The translations under genes were made by a program, and so were the position numbers. Below the pieces are notes generated by a model. That model saw only the letters and a program-made list of their open reading frames with translations. It was not told where the DNA came from and did not search any database. A stretch of 64,000 nucleotides of DNA from Nocardia goodfellowii (GTDB lineage Bacteria > Actinomycetota > Actinomycetes > Mycobacteriales > Mycobacteriaceae). The stretch spans positions 5,704,001-5,768,000 of the forward strand of contig NZ_JAGGMR010000001.1 of assembly GCF_017875645.1 (NCBI RefSeq), read 5' to 3'. Numbering within the stretch: the stretch's first letter is position 1; every line of letters begins with the position of its first letter. Below are positions 16,545 through 26,544 of this stretch, in pieces.

Positions 16545-16994
16545 TCACGTGGCCGGTGGCATCGCGGAGATGCAGGCGACCAGATCGTCGCGCAGTCGGT
16601 GTTGTCGTTCCGCGGACAGCGGAGCGAACATTTGTCGTTCGATGGTGCGTACGGCGACGCTGGCTGCGCGGAGTTTCTTCTGTCCGGCGCTGGTGAGCTG
16701 GGTGGGTAGTGCGCGGCCGCGGGGAGGTTGGCCGGGCCGGCTGAGCAGGCCGCGGGTTTCCAGTCCGCGCAGCACGAGGTTCATGGATTGCCGGGTGACG
16801 AACGCACCGCGGGCGAGTTCGGAGTTGGATATTCCCGGGTTTCGGCCGAGTAGTTCGAGGCAGGCGTATTGCGCGACAGTCAGTTCCAGTGGGCGCAGTA
16901 CCGCGTCCATCGCGGAGTGCAGGGCGGCTTGGGCCTGTTTGAGGACGTAACCCACCGACTGCTCCAGTTCACCCACGGTCTCCTCTTGACTCAT
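16545..16994 (-). CDS. MarR-family repressor
   Basis: 149 residues from the ATG at 16994. The winged helix-turn-helix spans about residues 35-105: AQYACLELLGRNPGISNSELARGAFVTRQSM (recognition region) and RGLLSRPGQPPRGRALPTQLT (wing). It has no cysteine suited to redox sensing; ligand control is more likely. Two 16-bp palindromes lie at its start codon and just beyond (16994-17009 and 17021-17036), in front of the divergent flavoprotein gene. This is the classical arrangement of a MarR repressor that controls itself and a neighbouring enzyme. Confidence 0.88.
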   Translation of the reverse strand: MSQEETVGELEQSVGYVLKQAQAALHSAMDAVLRPLELTVAQYACLELLGRNPGISNSELARGAFVTRQSMNLVLRGLETRGLLSRPGQPPRGRALPTQLTSAGQKKLRAASVAVRTIERQMFAPLSAERQHRLRDDLVACISAMPPAT

Positions 16995-17009
16995 GTCAGT
17001 ATCTTGACA
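16994..17009. promoter_or_regulatory. MarR operator, site 1
   Basis: TGTCAGTATCTTGACA: arms TGTCA/TGACA. It overlaps the first base of the MarR start codon. It matches site 2 in length and arms, with start points 27 bases apart. Confidence 0.75.
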
Positions 17010-17020
17010 CAGACTGGGCA

Positions 17021-17036
17021 TGTCAACATACTGACA
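17021..17036. promoter_or_regulatory. MarR operator, site 2
   Basis: TGTCAACATACTGACA: arms TGTCA/TGACA with an AT-rich centre. Read on the other strand it is TGTCAGTATGTTGACA, 15/16 identical to site 1. It lies 78 bases before the flavoprotein start. Confidence 0.75.
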
Positions 17037-17113
17037 ATCCGGAAGCTCGTGATCTCTCGCGAGAGGGTGTGATCGCCCACTTCGGCTCCACATCACGACA
17101 TCGAGGAGAAACA

Positions 17114-17584
17114 GTGGCCGAGTTCCGCGACAGGACAGGCGATGTCGACGACATCAACCGGAGAACGAGCGGCAGCGACACGCGGGCCGCCACGATCCTC
17201 GACAGCCACATCGGCATACTCGGCAAGAAAGCCTTCGCCCACCTGGCGTCGTTGGGACCCGGCGGTGCGCCGCAATCACACCCGGTGTGGTTCGACTTCG
17301 ACCCGGTCAGCGGGCGGCTGCTCATCTCCACCGGCACGGACCGGCAGAAATATCGCAATATCCGGCGCGATCCGCGGGTGTCGGTTTCGATCCTCGATCC
17401 CGACGACCCCTATCGCTATCTGGAAATCCGCGGCCACGTCGTGATGATCGAGCCGGACCCCGGGAAAGCATTCCTGGACCGGTTGGCGCGCAAGTACCTG
17501 GATCTGGATACCTATCCGTACGAGCAGCGACGCAACGTCGAGCGCGTGATTGTCCACATCCGCCCCGACCACATCATAGCTTGA
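17114..17584 (+). CDS. PPOX-class, probably F420-dependent, oxidoreductase
   Basis: 156 residues from a GTG at 17114 that follows GAGGAGAAACA; a longer reading from 17069 has no ribosome-binding site. It shows the split beta-barrel pattern of the PPOX family: FAHLASLGPGGAPQSHPVWFDFD, LLISTGTDRQKYRNIRRDPRVSVSI, YLEIRGHV and DLARKYL-like segments, as in TIGR03618-type F420 enzymes. The Lys/Arg-rich KYRNIRRDPR is where the cofactor phosphate usually binds. It probably reduces a xenobiotic or quinone-like ligand with F420H2 or FMN. The divergent MarR gene and its two operators suggest induction by that substrate. Confidence 0.8.
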   Translation: MAEFRDRTGDVDDINRRTSGSDTRAATILDSHIGILGKKAFAHLASLGPGGAPQSHPVWFDFDPVSGRLLISTGTDRQKYRNIRRDPRVSVSILDPDDPYRYLEIRGHVVMIEPDPGKAFLDRLARKYLDLDTYPYEQRRNVERVIVHIRPDHIIA

Positions 17585-17674
17585 CCACCCGGATGCGTTG
17601 GCGGCCAACGGATCACCCATGCATTCGGATTACCCGATGCACAGTAGACCTGCGCATGCGCGCGAGCGTGACGT

Positions 17675-18634
17675 TCACCGTGTGAACAACGCGCGGTCGG
17701 GCTCCGGTATCCACATCGCGCCGACCGCGTCGCGGTTGTAACAACCGCTGATGTAGTCGATCAAAGGGCTGAGCTGTGGATGCGCGGCGGTCGGCTCGCG
17801 CCACAGCAGTGCCATGGGGTAGGCGGGCGTGGGGTCGACGATGGGAATGCGGCGGATGTTCGGATGCCACGGAGTCGTGGTTCCCTCGCCGCCGAAGGTG
17901 ACCAGGGTGGTGGAGTCCGCGACGCGGTCGACCACGTTCGCGAATCCGATCCCGCCGGGGTGTCTTTCGGTAGTGATCGTGATGCCGCAGCTGTCGCTGA
18001 GGCGGCTGTAGAAGTCGCTGACTTCGGAGCCGAAGCCGGCGCCGGGTACCCATGCGGTCCATGCCCCGAGTTCGCCGAACTTCACATGGTCGCGGTCTGC
18101 CAGCGGATGGCCCTTTCCGACGAGCAGATGCAGGGCGTCGAGATAGGCGGGCACCGCGGTGACGTGCGCCGGCAGTGGACGGGCGCGCCAGTGACCGCGG
18201 GCAAAGGCGACATCCACCCGACCGTCGATCACGGCGTCCCGGGAAGTGGTCGACGGTCCCATCATGATGAGTTCGATGTCGGCGTCCGGGTGCTTTTCGA
18301 GGTAGAACCGCATCAAGTTCGCGTCGGCGATCTGGGCGCCGTGCACGGCGACGCGCAGGATGCGCGAGTCGCGCACCGCCGCGATCGCGGCATCGGCCGT
18401 GGCGAGGGTCGAGCGTGCGTGCGGCAGGAAGCGCGCGCCGTGGGCGGTCAACGCGGCGTTGCCGATTCGGCGTTCGAACAGTGGGACGCCCAGCTGGCTT
18501 TCCAGCTTCGCGATCCGTTTCGACACCGCCTGCTGGCTGATACCCAGCACGGCCGCGGCCAGCCCGAACTGGCCCTCCTCGCTGATCGCGACCATCGCGC
18601 GCACCGCGGACAGGTCCAGATCCAACCCGAGCAC
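17675..18634 (-). CDS. LysR-family transcriptional regulator
   Basis: 319 residues. The N-terminal winged helix-turn-helix covers about residues 7-66 (AVRAMVAISEEGQFGLAAAVLGISQQAVSKRIAKLESQLGVPLFER). It is followed by the two-lobe LysR substrate domain (DVAFARGHW, LLVGKGHPLADRD). LysR proteins normally activate a divergent gene, but the divergent neighbour here is a DNA polymerase gene 140 bases away, which would be an unusual target. It may act elsewhere. It ends about 90 bases from the convergent flavoprotein gene, and I see no strong terminator between. Confidence 0.87.
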   Translation of the reverse strand: MLGLDLDLSAVRAMVAISEEGQFGLAAAVLGISQQAVSKRIAKLESQLGVPLFERRIGNAALTAHGARFLPHARSTLATADAAIAAVRDSRILRVAVHGAQIADANLMRFYLEKHPDADIELIMMGPSTTSRDAVIDGRVDVAFARGHWRARPLPAHVTAVPAYLDALHLLVGKGHPLADRDHVKFGELGAWTAWVPGAGFGSEVSDFYSRLSDSCGITITTERHPGGIGFANVVDRVADSTTLVTFGGEGTTTPWHPNIRRIPIVDPTPAYPMALLWREPTAAHPQLSPLIDYISGCYNRDAVGAMWIPEPDRALFTR

Positions 18635-18773
18635 CTGCTTTCACATCCATTGGTTGTCTGCCAACGCGTGTCGATTGTTCGACAGGACCGGAGTCTAGCT
18701 GGTCATATACCCCGGAAATCGCCGAGCGCGGAAGCGGCGCTCGACAACCGAAGATGGAGCGGGTGGTCTGATC

Positions 18774-21700
18774 ATGAGTCGTTCGTCCTTCGTGCATCTG
18801 CACAATCACACCGAGTACTCCATGCTCGACGGTGCCGCCAAGATTTCTCCGCTGTTCACGGAGGCGAAACGGCTGGGGATGACGGCGGTCGGCATGACCG
18901 ACCACGGAAACATGTACGGCGCTTCGGAGTTCTACAACTCCGCGAAGAAGCACGGCATCACGCCGATCATCGGTATCGAGGCCTACATCGCGCCGGCGTC
19001 GCGGTTCGACACCAAGCGTGTGCTGTGGGGCGATCCGAGCCAGAAGGGCGATGACGTCTCGGGTTCGGGCGCGTACACGCACATGACGATGGTCGCGGAG
19101 AACGCGACCGGTTTGCGCAACTTGTTCAAGCTGTCTTCGCTCGCTTCGATCGAGGGTCAGCTCGGTAAGTGGGCGCGTATGGACGAGGAGATCATCGCCC
19201 AGTATGCCGAGGGCATCATCGCGACCACGGGGTGTCCGTCGGGTGAGGTGCAGACGCGGTTGCGTCTGGGTCATGATCGCGAGGCGTTGGAGGCGGCGGC
19301 GAAGTGGCAGGAGATTTTCGGTAAGGAGAATTTCTTTCTCGAGGTGATGGATCATGGTCTGTCGATCGAGCGGCGGGTGCGGGAGGGGTTGCTGAATATC
19401 AGTAAGCAGCTCGATATTCCGCCGTTGGCGACCAATGACTGTCATTACGTCACCAAGGATCAGTCGACCAATCATGAGGCGCTGCTGTGTATTCAGACCG
19501 GCAAGACCCTTTCGGATCCGACCCGGTTCAAGTTCGACGGTGACGGCTATTACCTGAAGTCCGCCGAGGAGATGCGGGCGATCTGGGATGCCGAGGTGCC
19601 CGGCGCGTGCGACAACACGGTGCTCATCGGCGAACGCGTCCAGTCCTACGACGAGGTGTGGAAACACCGCGACCGGATGCCGCTCTTCCCGGTGCCGGAC
19701 GGTGAGACCCAAGCGACCTGGCTGCACAAGGAGGTCATGCGCGGTCTCGACCGGCGCTTCCCGGACGGTGCGTCCGAAGACTACGTCCGGCGCGCCGAAT
19801 ACGAGATCGACGTCATCTGTGAGATGGGTTTCCCCGCGTACTTTCTCGTCGTAGGTGACCTCATCGACCACGCACGCGAGGTCGGTATCCGCGTCGGCCC
19901 CGGGCGTGGTTCGGCCGCGGGTTCGCTGGTGGCCTACGCGCTCGGCATCACCAATATCGACCCGATCCCGCACGGCCTGCTGTTCGAACGGTTTCTCAAC
20001 CCCGAGCGTGTTTCGATGCCTGATATCGATATCGACTTCGACGACCGCCGCCGCGGTGAAATGGTCCGCTACGCCACCGAGAAATGGGGCAGCGACCGAG
20101 TCGCCCAGGTCATCACCTTCGGCACCATCAAAACCAAAGCCGCGATCAAAGACTCCGCACGCGTACTGTTCGGCCAACCCGGATTCGCCATCGCCGACCA
20201 GATCTCCAAAGCACTGCCCCCGCCGATCATGGCCAAAGACATCTCGGTCGCGGGCATCACCGACCCCGACCACGAGCGGTACAAAGAAGCCGCCGAGGTC
20301 CGCGAACTCATCGCCGCCAACCCCGATGTCGCCAAGATCTACGAAACCGCCCGCGGCCTGGAAGGGCTGATCCGCAACGCCGGCGTGCACGCCTGCGCGG
20401 TCATCATGTCCTCCGAACCGCTCATGGACGCCATCCCACTGTGGAAACGCGCCCAGGACGGCGCCATCATCACCGGCTGGGACTACCCGTCCTGCGAGGC
20501 CATCGGCCTGCTCAAAATGGACTTCCTCGGCCTGCGCAACCTCACCGTCATCGGTGACGCCCTGGAAAACATCAAAGCCAACCGCGGCATCGACCTCGAT
20601 CTCGACGCCCTCGCGTTGGATGACGACGCTACCTACGCGATGCTTGCCCGCGGCGACAATCTCGGCGTCTTCCAACTGGATTCAGCGGGCATGCGCGAGT
20701 TGCTGCTCCGTATGGCACCGACCGAGTTCAACGACCTCATTGCCTCGAACGCCCTCTACCGTCCCGGTCCGATGGGGGTCGGCGCGCACTGGGCATACGC
20801 GGACCGCAAGAACGGCCGCGAGGCTGTCACGCCGATCCACCCGGAGCTCGACGAACCGCTGCGCGCCATCTTGGGCGAGACATACGCGCTGATCGTCTAC
20901 CAGGAGCAGATCATGCAGATCGCGCAGCGGGTGGCCGGTTACTCGCTCGGTCAGGCCGACCTGCTCCGTCGGGCCATGGGCAAGAAGAAGCCGGAAGTGC
21001 TGGCCGCCGAGTTCGCGAACTTCCGAAAAGGCATGCGCGGCAACGGTTACAGCGAGGACGCGGTCACCGCACTGTGGGAGGCCGTCTTGCCGTTCGCCGG
21101 CTACGCGTACAACAAGTCGCACGCCGCCGGCTACAGCCTGGTCATGTACTGGACCGCATACCTCAAGGCGAACTATCCGGCCGAGTACATGGCCGGCCTG
21201 CTCACCTCCGTCGGTGACGACAAGGACAAGTCGGCGGTCTATCTGGCAGACTGCCGCAAGCGGGGCATCACCGTGCTGCCACCGGACGTCAACGCCTCCC
21301 GCGCCGACTTCGCCTCGGTCGGGGGCGATATCCGCTTCGGTCTGGGCGCGGTGCGCAACGTAGGGGCCACTGTGGTGTCGGCGATCATCACCGCCCGCGC
21401 GAAGCAGGGGAAGTTCACCGATTTCTCCGACTACCTGGCCAAGGTCGACGCTCAGGCGTGCTCGAAGAAAGTCACCGAATCCCTCATCAAGGCAGGGGGA
21501 TTCGATTCGCTGGGCCATCCCCGCAAGGGTTTGCTGCTGGTGCACGCCGAAGCGATAGATGCGGCGATGAGCACCAAGAAGGCCGAGGCGATGGGCCAGT
21601 TCGATCTTTTCGGCGGGGACGAATCGATCAGCTCTGTGTTCACCGTCGAGGTGCCCGACGAGGAGTGGGACACCAAGCACAAGCTCGCGCTCGAACGGGA

Positions 21701-22325
21701 AATGCTGGGGCTGTACGTGTCCGGTCATCCGCTGGAAGGCGTTGCGGCGGCGCTCACCTCGCGCACCGACACCTCGATCGCGGCCGTGCACGCCGGAAAG
21801 GTCCGCCATGGCCAGCGGATCACCCTCGGCGGCATCGTCGCGGCGGTCGATCGCCGCGTCAGCAAGAAGGGCGAGCCCTGGGCCATCGTCGAGATCGCCG
21901 ACCTCGACGCCGCCACCGAGATCCTGGTCTTCTCCTCGACCTACAGTCAGTACCAGCACACGCTCACCGAGGACTCCATCTTGCTCGTCACCGCGACTGT
22001 CACCATCCGCGAGGGCCGCACGTCGATCCTCGCGACCGAGATCTCCACACCCGGCCTGGGCGAGAACGGACCATCCTCCGCCCCGATCACCCTCACCCTC
22101 CCCGTGCACGCGTGCACCCGTCCCAATGTCGAAGCCCTTCGGGAGGTCTTGCAGCGGCACCCCGGGTCCACCGAAGTGCGCATCGCACTGGTCGGGAACA
22201 AGACGACACAGCTGGCGATAGACCCGAGATTCCGGGTGCACAAGACTCCGGCACTGTTCGGAGATCTCAAAGCATTGTTCGGACCCGCTTGCCTGATACC
22301 CGTTGCCACTGCGGCGAATACGTAG
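18774..22325 (+). CDS. dnaE1: DNA polymerase III alpha subunit, DnaE1 type
   Basis: 1183 residues, the normal DnaE1 length. The PHP domain is at residues 5-270 ([26 protein letters not shown]). The palm carries [14 protein letters not shown] with Asp417 and Asp419 as catalytic residues, and ALYRPGPMG near residue 662. The beta-clamp-binding and OB-fold region follows (QFDLF near 943, then [18 protein letters not shown]). It should replicate DNA in the polymerase III holoenzyme. It closely follows mycobacterial DnaE1, but the stretch [16 protein letters not shown] differs from the usual conserved form, and lspA/rluD, the common neighbours of actinobacterial dnaE1, are absent. It could be an additional copy. 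No ribosome-binding site is obvious. Confidence 0.93.
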   Translation: MSRSSFVHLHNHTEYSMLDGAAKISPLFTEAKRLGMTAVGMTDHGNMYGASEFYNSAKKHGITPIIGIEAYIAPASRFDTKRVLWGDPSQKGDDVSGSGAYTHMTMVAENATGLRNLFKLSSLASIEGQLGKWARMDEEIIAQYAEGIIATTGCPSGEVQTRLRLGHDREALEAAAKWQEIFGKENFFLEVMDHGLSIERRVREGLLNISKQLDIPPLATNDCHYVTKDQSTNHEALLCIQTGKTLSDPTRFKFDGDGYYLKSAEEMRAIWDAEVPGACDNTVLIGERVQSYDEVWKHRDRMPLFPVPDGETQATWLHKEVMRGLDRRFPDGASEDYVRRAEYEIDVICEMGFPAYFLVVGDLIDHAREVGIRVGPGRGSAAGSLVAYALGITNIDPIPHGLLFERFLNPERVSMPDIDIDFDDRRRGEMVRYATEKWGSDRVAQVITFGTIKTKAAIKDSARVLFGQPGFAIADQISKALPPPIMAKDISVAGITDPDHERYKEAAEVRELIAANPDVAKIYETARGLEGLIRNAGVHACAVIMSSEPLMDAIPLWKRAQDGAIITGWDYPSCEAIGLLKMDFLGLRNLTVIGDALENIKANRGIDLDLDALALDDDATYAMLARGDNLGVFQLDSAGMRELLLRMAPTEFNDLIASNALYRPGPMGVGAHWAYADRKNGREAVTPIHPELDEPLRAILGETYALIVYQEQIMQIAQRVAGYSLGQADLLRRAMGKKKPEVLAAEFANFRKGMRGNGYSEDAVTALWEAVLPFAGYAYNKSHAAGYSLVMYWTAYLKANYPAEYMAGLLTSVGDDKDKSAVYLADCRKRGITVLPPDVNASRADFASVGGDIRFGLGAVRNVGATVVSAIITARAKQGKFTDFSDYLAKVDAQACSKKVTESLIKAGGFDSLGHPRKGLLLVHAEAIDAAMSTKKAEAMGQFDLFGGDESISSVFTVEVPDEEWDTKHKLALEREMLGLYVSGHPLEGVAAALTSRTDTSIAAVHAGKVRHGQRITLGGIVAAVDRRVSKKGEPWAIVEIADLDAATEILVFSSTYSQYQHTLTEDSILLVTATVTIREGRTSILATEISTPGLGENGPSSAPITLTLPVHACTRPNVEALREVLQRHPGSTEVRIALVGNKTTQLAIDPRFRVHKTPALFGDLKALFGPACLIPVATAANT

Positions 22326-22360
22326 CTGGGCACCCGCGTCCTTTGCTAGTCTCCCGCTGC

Positions 22361-22864
22361 GTGGATACCTGTGCGCACTGTGGTTTCGTCTACGACCTGT
22401 CCGGTGCGATCGAGGTGGCGGCCCAGACCAGAGACCACGCTGCCGAATTCGCCGACCTGCTGGGCACCGACTCGCCGAAGTTGCGGCAACGAACGGAACC
22501 GCAGGTGTGGTCCCCGCTCGAATACGCGTGCCATATGCGCGACGTGCTGTTGGTGCAACGGGAACGTGCCCTGGCGGCCCGCCGGTGGGACACCCCGGAA
22601 GCCACCCCGATGGGTCGCGACGAACGTGTCGAGCACGACGGGTACGCGGACCAACAGCCTGCCGATGTCGGCAGGCAGATCAGGGACGCCGCGCAGTTGT
22701 TCGCCAATGTGCTCGACCGCCTCGCGGACGAAGACTGGGAGCGCACCCTGATCTACAACTTCCCCGCGCGAGAAGAGCGGTCGCTGCGCTGGCTCGCCGT
22801 GCACACTCTGCACGAACTGCGCCACCACCTGATCGACATGCGCACCCAGCTGGCGAGCGGCTAG
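22361..22864 (+). CDS. DinB-family protein
   Basis: 167 residues from a GTG at 22361. It begins with CAHCGFVYD, a CxxC motif found in an actinobacterial subgroup. The four-helix DinB/YfiT bundle follows, with metal-type histidines in ACHMRDVLL (near residue 63) and in HTLHELRHHLIDM (about residues 147-158). Members include mycothiol- and bacillithiol-dependent transferases; the substrate here is unknown. A TAGTCT sequence 8 bases before the GTG could be a -10 element, so the transcript may be leaderless. It starts 35 bases after the polymerase gene. Confidence 0.8.
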   Translation: MDTCAHCGFVYDLSGAIEVAAQTRDHAAEFADLLGTDSPKLRQRTEPQVWSPLEYACHMRDVLLVQRERALAARRWDTPEATPMGRDERVEHDGYADQQPADVGRQIRDAAQLFANVLDRLADEDWERTLIYNFPAREERSLRWLAVHTLHELRHHLIDMRTQLASG

Positions 22865-23015
22865 CCCTCGGGGCGGCCCGCCGTTCCTGAACTCAAATGC
22901 TCGCGCACTGTTCGCCGGCGGCGTCGGCGTGTCCTGGTCTGGCAGCTTCCCAACCAGGCAATACTCGGACGGCAAAGTCCGGGCAATCACGCGAGTCTTG
23001 GAGGGTTTACGTATC

Positions 23016-24245
23016 GTGCTCATGTCCGTCGTTCGTCGCTCCTTGTCGGCACCGTTCCTCTCACTAGCTGCGCTGGGTGCGGTCACCGCGCTCGCGCTGG
23101 CTTCCGCGACCGCTACTGCTGAGCCGCTCTATCCGACGCCGGACCCCGATCCGTTCTATTCCGCGCCGGCGGACCTCGAGTCCGCGGCACCCGGCGATGT
23201 GCTGGCAACCCGTCCGATGCCGCCGCTCCTGTCGTTCCCCGGTGCCCGCGTCACACTGATCAAGTTCCGGTCGACCAACTCCACCGGTGAGCCGATCGCG
23301 GCCACGACGACGGTGCTGACCCCGATGAACCACCAGGCCGGGGCGCCCCTGCTGTCCTATCAGCACATCATCAACGGCTTGGGCACCCAATGCGCTGTCT
23401 CCCATGTGCTTTACACCACTGACCCGAATCTGTTCGTCAAGGAGGCGCCCGTCCTCAACGCCCTCCTACTGCGCGGCTGGTCCATCGCGCTGCCCGATCA
23501 TCTCGGCCCGAACGCCGCTTACGGCGCCGCCCGCCTCGGCGGCCTGATCACTCTCGACGGCATTCGCGCCGCGCAACGCGTCTCCGAACTCGGGCTCGAC
23601 ACCAGCCCCGTCGCGATGCTCGGGTACTCCGGTGGCGGGATGGCCACCGGGTGGGCGGCCGCCTTGCAGCGCGAATACGCCCCGGAGCTGCGGATTGTCG
23701 GGGCAGCGGAGGGCGGTGTGCCGATGAACCTGGTGAAGATGATCGAAGAGCTGGGGTACCAGCGTCACCCGGTCTTCGGACTGGCGCTCGCCGCGGCGAT
23801 CGGCCTCGAACGCGAATACCCGCGGCAACTGCCGATCAGTGAGCACATGAGCCCGGCCGGGCTCGCCGTCCGCGCCAGCATCGCCAACGGCTGCACCAAC
23901 GACATCCTGATGGCCGGCGCCGGCCGCGGCGTCATGGACGTCGCCAAATCCACGTCGCTGATCGAGGATTCGAACGCGCGGCAGGTGGTGGAAGCGAACA
24001 GCCTGGAACTCTACGACGGCACCCCGATGGCGCCGGTCTACGAGTGGCACGCTCCGCAGGACGCGCTGATCCCCGTCGATTCCATCGACAACACCGTGGC
24101 GCGCTACTGCGCGGCGGGTCTGCCCGTGCTGTCGGAGCTGTTCCCCAGCCCCGACCACCTCAGCACCGCGGTACTCGGCGCACCGGCCGCGATCAACTGG
24201 ATCGATGCCCGCTTCCGCGGCGAACCGGCGCCCAGCAACTGCTGA
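23016..24245 (+). CDS. Secreted LIP-family lipase
   Basis: About 409 residues from a GTG at 23016 (ATG at 23022 is also possible); GGAGGG lies 10 bases before the GTG. The signal peptide ends near TATA before EPLYPTPD. The alpha/beta hydrolase of the PF03583 secretory lipase family is complete: nucleophile in GYSGGGMATG, acid in EWHAPQDALIPVD and His in SPDHLST. It should hydrolyse triacylglycerols or other esters outside the cell or in the envelope. A second family member lies at 34340. A 14-bp perfect hairpin follows the gene. Confidence 0.87.
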   Translation: MLMSVVRRSLSAPFLSLAALGAVTALALASATATAEPLYPTPDPDPFYSAPADLESAAPGDVLATRPMPPLLSFPGARVTLIKFRSTNSTGEPIAATTTVLTPMNHQAGAPLLSYQHIINGLGTQCAVSHVLYTTDPNLFVKEAPVLNALLLRGWSIALPDHLGPNAAYGAARLGGLITLDGIRAAQRVSELGLDTSPVAMLGYSGGGMATGWAAALQREYAPELRIVGAAEGGVPMNLVKMIEELGYQRHPVFGLALAAAIGLEREYPRQLPISEHMSPAGLAVRASIANGCTNDILMAGAGRGVMDVAKSTSLIEDSNARQVVEANSLELYDGTPMAPVYEWHAPQDALIPVDSIDNTVARYCAAGLPVLSELFPSPDHLSTAVLGAPAAINWIDARFRGEPAPSNC

Positions 24246-24264
24246 GAACCCGCACAGTGATCTG

Positions 24265-24304
24265 AAGAGGCCCCGCACCGTGTATATCCAGTGCGGGGCC
24301 TCTT
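24265..24304. terminator. Bidirectional hairpin terminator
   Basis: AAGAGGCCCCGCAC (24265-24278) and GTGCGGGGCCTCTT (24291-24304): a perfect 14-bp stem with a 12-base loop. It separates the convergent lipase and epimerase genes and can serve both. Confidence 0.85.
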
Positions 24305-24354
24305 GACGTAATCGCCTGGGGCCGAGCGAGTTCGGCGTTGCGCAGGAACCGTTT

Positions 24355-25422
24355 TCATTCGGATTCGGCAGCGGCCTGGCTCTGGTGCGTCGGAGATCCG
24401 ACGCGAAACGGCGCTCGCGGCGGAGCGAGCACCGGACTGTCGCCATGCTGACGCATACGTAACCCGGTGGCCAGTTCGGCGGCCACGGCAATGGCGTCGT
24501 GCTTCGGTGACCAGCCGAGTTCCCGGCGGGCCCGGCCTGTTTCGATCAGGCACGCCTGGTCGGCCAGGTCGAGCCAGCCGTGGTGCAACGGTTGCAAGCC
24601 CAGCCGCCAGCTTGCCCATGCGGCGGCGGTCAACAGGGGCCGCGGCACGGGCAGCCGGAATCCGCCGAAGATGGTGGCGAGCATGGGCGCCGAAAGGACC
24701 GGTTCCGCGGCGAGATCGAAAGCCCCCGTCGCTTTTTCGCGAATGATCAGCCGGATCGCGGCAGCCACATCTTCGGCGTGCACCAGCTGTAACCGGAAAT
24801 CCCGCCACAGCGGCACCGGCAGAAGGCGATGACCGATGACCGCACGCGGCAGCCAGCGGCTCAGGAGCCAGTCGGCGAGCTCGGCAGCAGCGGCACCCTG
24901 CGTGACGGCACAGGGACGGATCCGGGCGAGGCGTATCGCGGGATGCGCGCGGGCGAACGCATCGAGTTGCTGCTCGAGGACGACCTTTCCGCTGCTGTAG
25001 GCGCTGGTCGCGATGCCGGACCGCGGCCACTGCTCGTCGACTCGTCGCCACCGTGCGGTGGGTGTGTAGGCCGCCACCGACGAGGCGCATATCAGATGCG
25101 CTACCCCGCTGGCCGCGGCAGCGTGCAGCACCTGGGCCGTGCCGAGGCGATTCGTCCGGTCCGGGGGCGGATCTCCGGTTCGCGGGTGGATCGCCCACGC
25201 CAGATGGACGACCACGTCGGCCCCGGTGCACGCGCTGGTCAGCACCGGGAGGGCCGACGGGTCACCGATGTCGCACTGAATCCAGCGGACTCCGGTGTAG
25301 GGCTCGCGGTCCGCCGCGGGTGGGCGACGGGCGATTCCCACCACCTCCCACCCCTCCGCGCGCACCGTATTCAACAGTGCCGTACCGACATTGCCGCTCG
25401 CCCCCGTGATCACCACCTTCAC
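24355..25422 (-). CDS. NAD-dependent epimerase/dehydratase-family protein
   Basis: 355 residues from a GTG at 25422. Extended SDR with the Rossmann motif TGASGNVG (about residues 6-13), ADVVVHLAW and CASSVAAYT. The usual YxxxK appears as YSSGK in SAYSSGKVVLEQQL, so the catalytic Tyr and Lys are present. The GTG overlaps the stop of the preceding gene as GTGA, which implies translational coupling. It is last in the six-gene unit that begins with the hemerythrin gene at 28980 and is thus probably under the SigF-type promoter. The substrate is unknown; sugars or an aldehyde-derived product are possible. Confidence 0.82.
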   Translation of the reverse strand: MKVVITGASGNVGTALLNTVRAEGWEVVGIARRPPAADREPYTGVRWIQCDIGDPSALPVLTSACTGADVVVHLAWAIHPRTGDPPPDRTNRLGTAQVLHAAAASGVAHLICASSVAAYTPTARWRRVDEQWPRSGIATSAYSSGKVVLEQQLDAFARAHPAIRLARIRPCAVTQGAAAAELADWLLSRWLPRAVIGHRLLPVPLWRDFRLQLVHAEDVAAAIRLIIREKATGAFDLAAEPVLSAPMLATIFGGFRLPVPRPLLTAAAWASWRLGLQPLHHGWLDLADQACLIETGRARRELGWSPKHDAIAVAAELATGLRMRQHGDSPVLAPPRAPFRVGSPTHQSQAAAESE

Positions 25423-26042
25423 GGATAGCCGACCGCGCGGCCCGTGACCAGACCGGTGTCCCAGGCCCGTTCGATGAGTTCGGCAACGTCGATGCGGCTC
25501 AACTCGCGCACCCGCGGGCTGGTCACCAAGGTGTTGACGTAGTCGACCACCTGATCGGCGACCAGGTAGTCCAAACGCGCGAAGGGCTCGGCGAGGCGAG
25601 CGATCACGTTCTGCGCGTGCACCTTCGTGGACACATCCGCCCGGGTGATCAGCCGATGCCGAATCACCAGCGCACACGGCGCGTCGGGCACGAGCGTGAC
25701 CCGCGTCCGCACACAGGCCGCGGCGAGGTACTGGGCGGAGATCCCACCCAGGCCCGCCTGAATCCGTAATGTGAGCGGCACCAGCACCGCCATCTCGCAG
25801 CAGTCCGTTTCCGACGGCAGGACCTGCACGCGCTCGGTCCGGCCGGCGGCGATCACGGAGCAGAACCCACCCGGGCCGACCGCGATCGGGCCGGTTTCCA
25901 GGTGGTCGCCGACGATCTCCCCGACCACCTCGGCGATGCGTTCCGGTGGAGTCGCGGCCCGCAACAGGTTGTCGGCGAATGCGATGCGCGAATGCGCCGG
26001 CGAGACGGGCCGATCCTCGGCCACCGTGAACTGGTCGTACAT
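25419..26042 (-). CDS. Unknown protein in the stress operon
   Basis: 207 residues from the ATG at 26042, which follows GGAGG. I do not recognise the family. The middle (GPGGFCSVIAAGRTERVQVL, LTLRIQAGLGGISAQYLA) looks like a mixed alpha/beta fold. The C-terminus (YLVADQVVDYVNTLVTSPRV, DVAELIERAWDTGLVTG) is helical. There are no membrane helices and no signal peptide. It starts 31 bases after the DUF1360 gene and overlaps the epimerase gene by 4 bases, so it is made together with them. Longer reading frames upstream are antisense or out-of-frame products and were not used. Confidence 0.65.
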   Translation of the reverse strand: MYDQFTVAEDRPVSPAHSRIAFADNLLRAATPPERIAEVVGEIVGDHLETGPIAVGPGGFCSVIAAGRTERVQVLPSETDCCEMAVLVPLTLRIQAGLGGISAQYLAAACVRTRVTLVPDAPCALVIRHRLITRADVSTKVHAQNVIARLAEPFARLDYLVADQVVDYVNTLVTSPRVRELSRIDVAELIERAWDTGLVTGRAVGYP

Positions 26043-26073
26043 GAACACCTCCGTTGCGGGCCGAACCCTCGAA

Positions 26074-26544
26074 CTAACCTTCGGCCAGCTGTTGTGCTTT
26101 CGCGTACGCGAGGTGCAGGAAGTCGGCGCCGGCCAGGGCCGCCATCCCGTCGGCCACCAGGCGGGTCGCCCGGGGCGCGAAGACGTGCCCGACGGTGAGA
26201 GCGGTGACCGCCCAGACGTCGAAACAGAAAGGGCAGCTGAGTAATTCGCCGAAGCTGTGCTGGATGCCGGCCGCACTCTTCGGCCGCTCTATGACTTCGC
26301 CGGGACCACCGGCGCCGGTCTCCTCGGTGAACGGGGCTCGCACGGGTCTGGTGACAGCGGCTTTGGTCACCGTGCGGGAAAGTTTGTGGGCGGCTGCCGC
26401 GGTGGTGATCAACTCCCGCACCGTCATGTCTCGCGGGAGGTGCCGATCGGTCAGCCTGCCCCAGAGTGCGACGGCGACGACGACAATCGCGTAGAGCGTC
26501 ATCGTCGCCGCGTAACCGCCCAGGCGGCGCTGGTTCTCGTTCAT
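26074..26544 (-). CDS. DUF1360 membrane protein
   Basis: 156 residues from the ATG at 26544, whose ATGA overlaps the stop of the dehydrogenase gene. One hydrophobic helix lies near residues 10-28, and another around the DUF1360 hallmark SCPFCFDVWAVTALT (about residues 104-118), a CxxC in a membrane segment. A basic linker rich in Thr and Arg separates them. DUF1360 has no established function. Its place in a SigF-type operon, also seen in Bacillus general-stress contexts for related proteins, suggests envelope or stress physiology; that is inference. Confidence 0.72.
   Translation of the reverse strand: MNENQRRLGGYAATMTLYAIVVVAVALWGRLTDRHLPRDMTVRELITTAAAAHKLSRTVTKAAVTRPVRAPFTEETGAGGPGEVIERPKSAAGIQHSFGELLSCPFCFDVWAVTALTVGHVFAPRATRLVADGMAALAGADFLHLAYAKAQQLAEG

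Noticed and set aside
17613..20675. A 1020-codon minus-strand reading opposite the polymerase gene
   Set aside because: It is the antisense of dnaE and an out-of-frame reading of LysR. His/Arg/Gly-rich composition and no family similarity.
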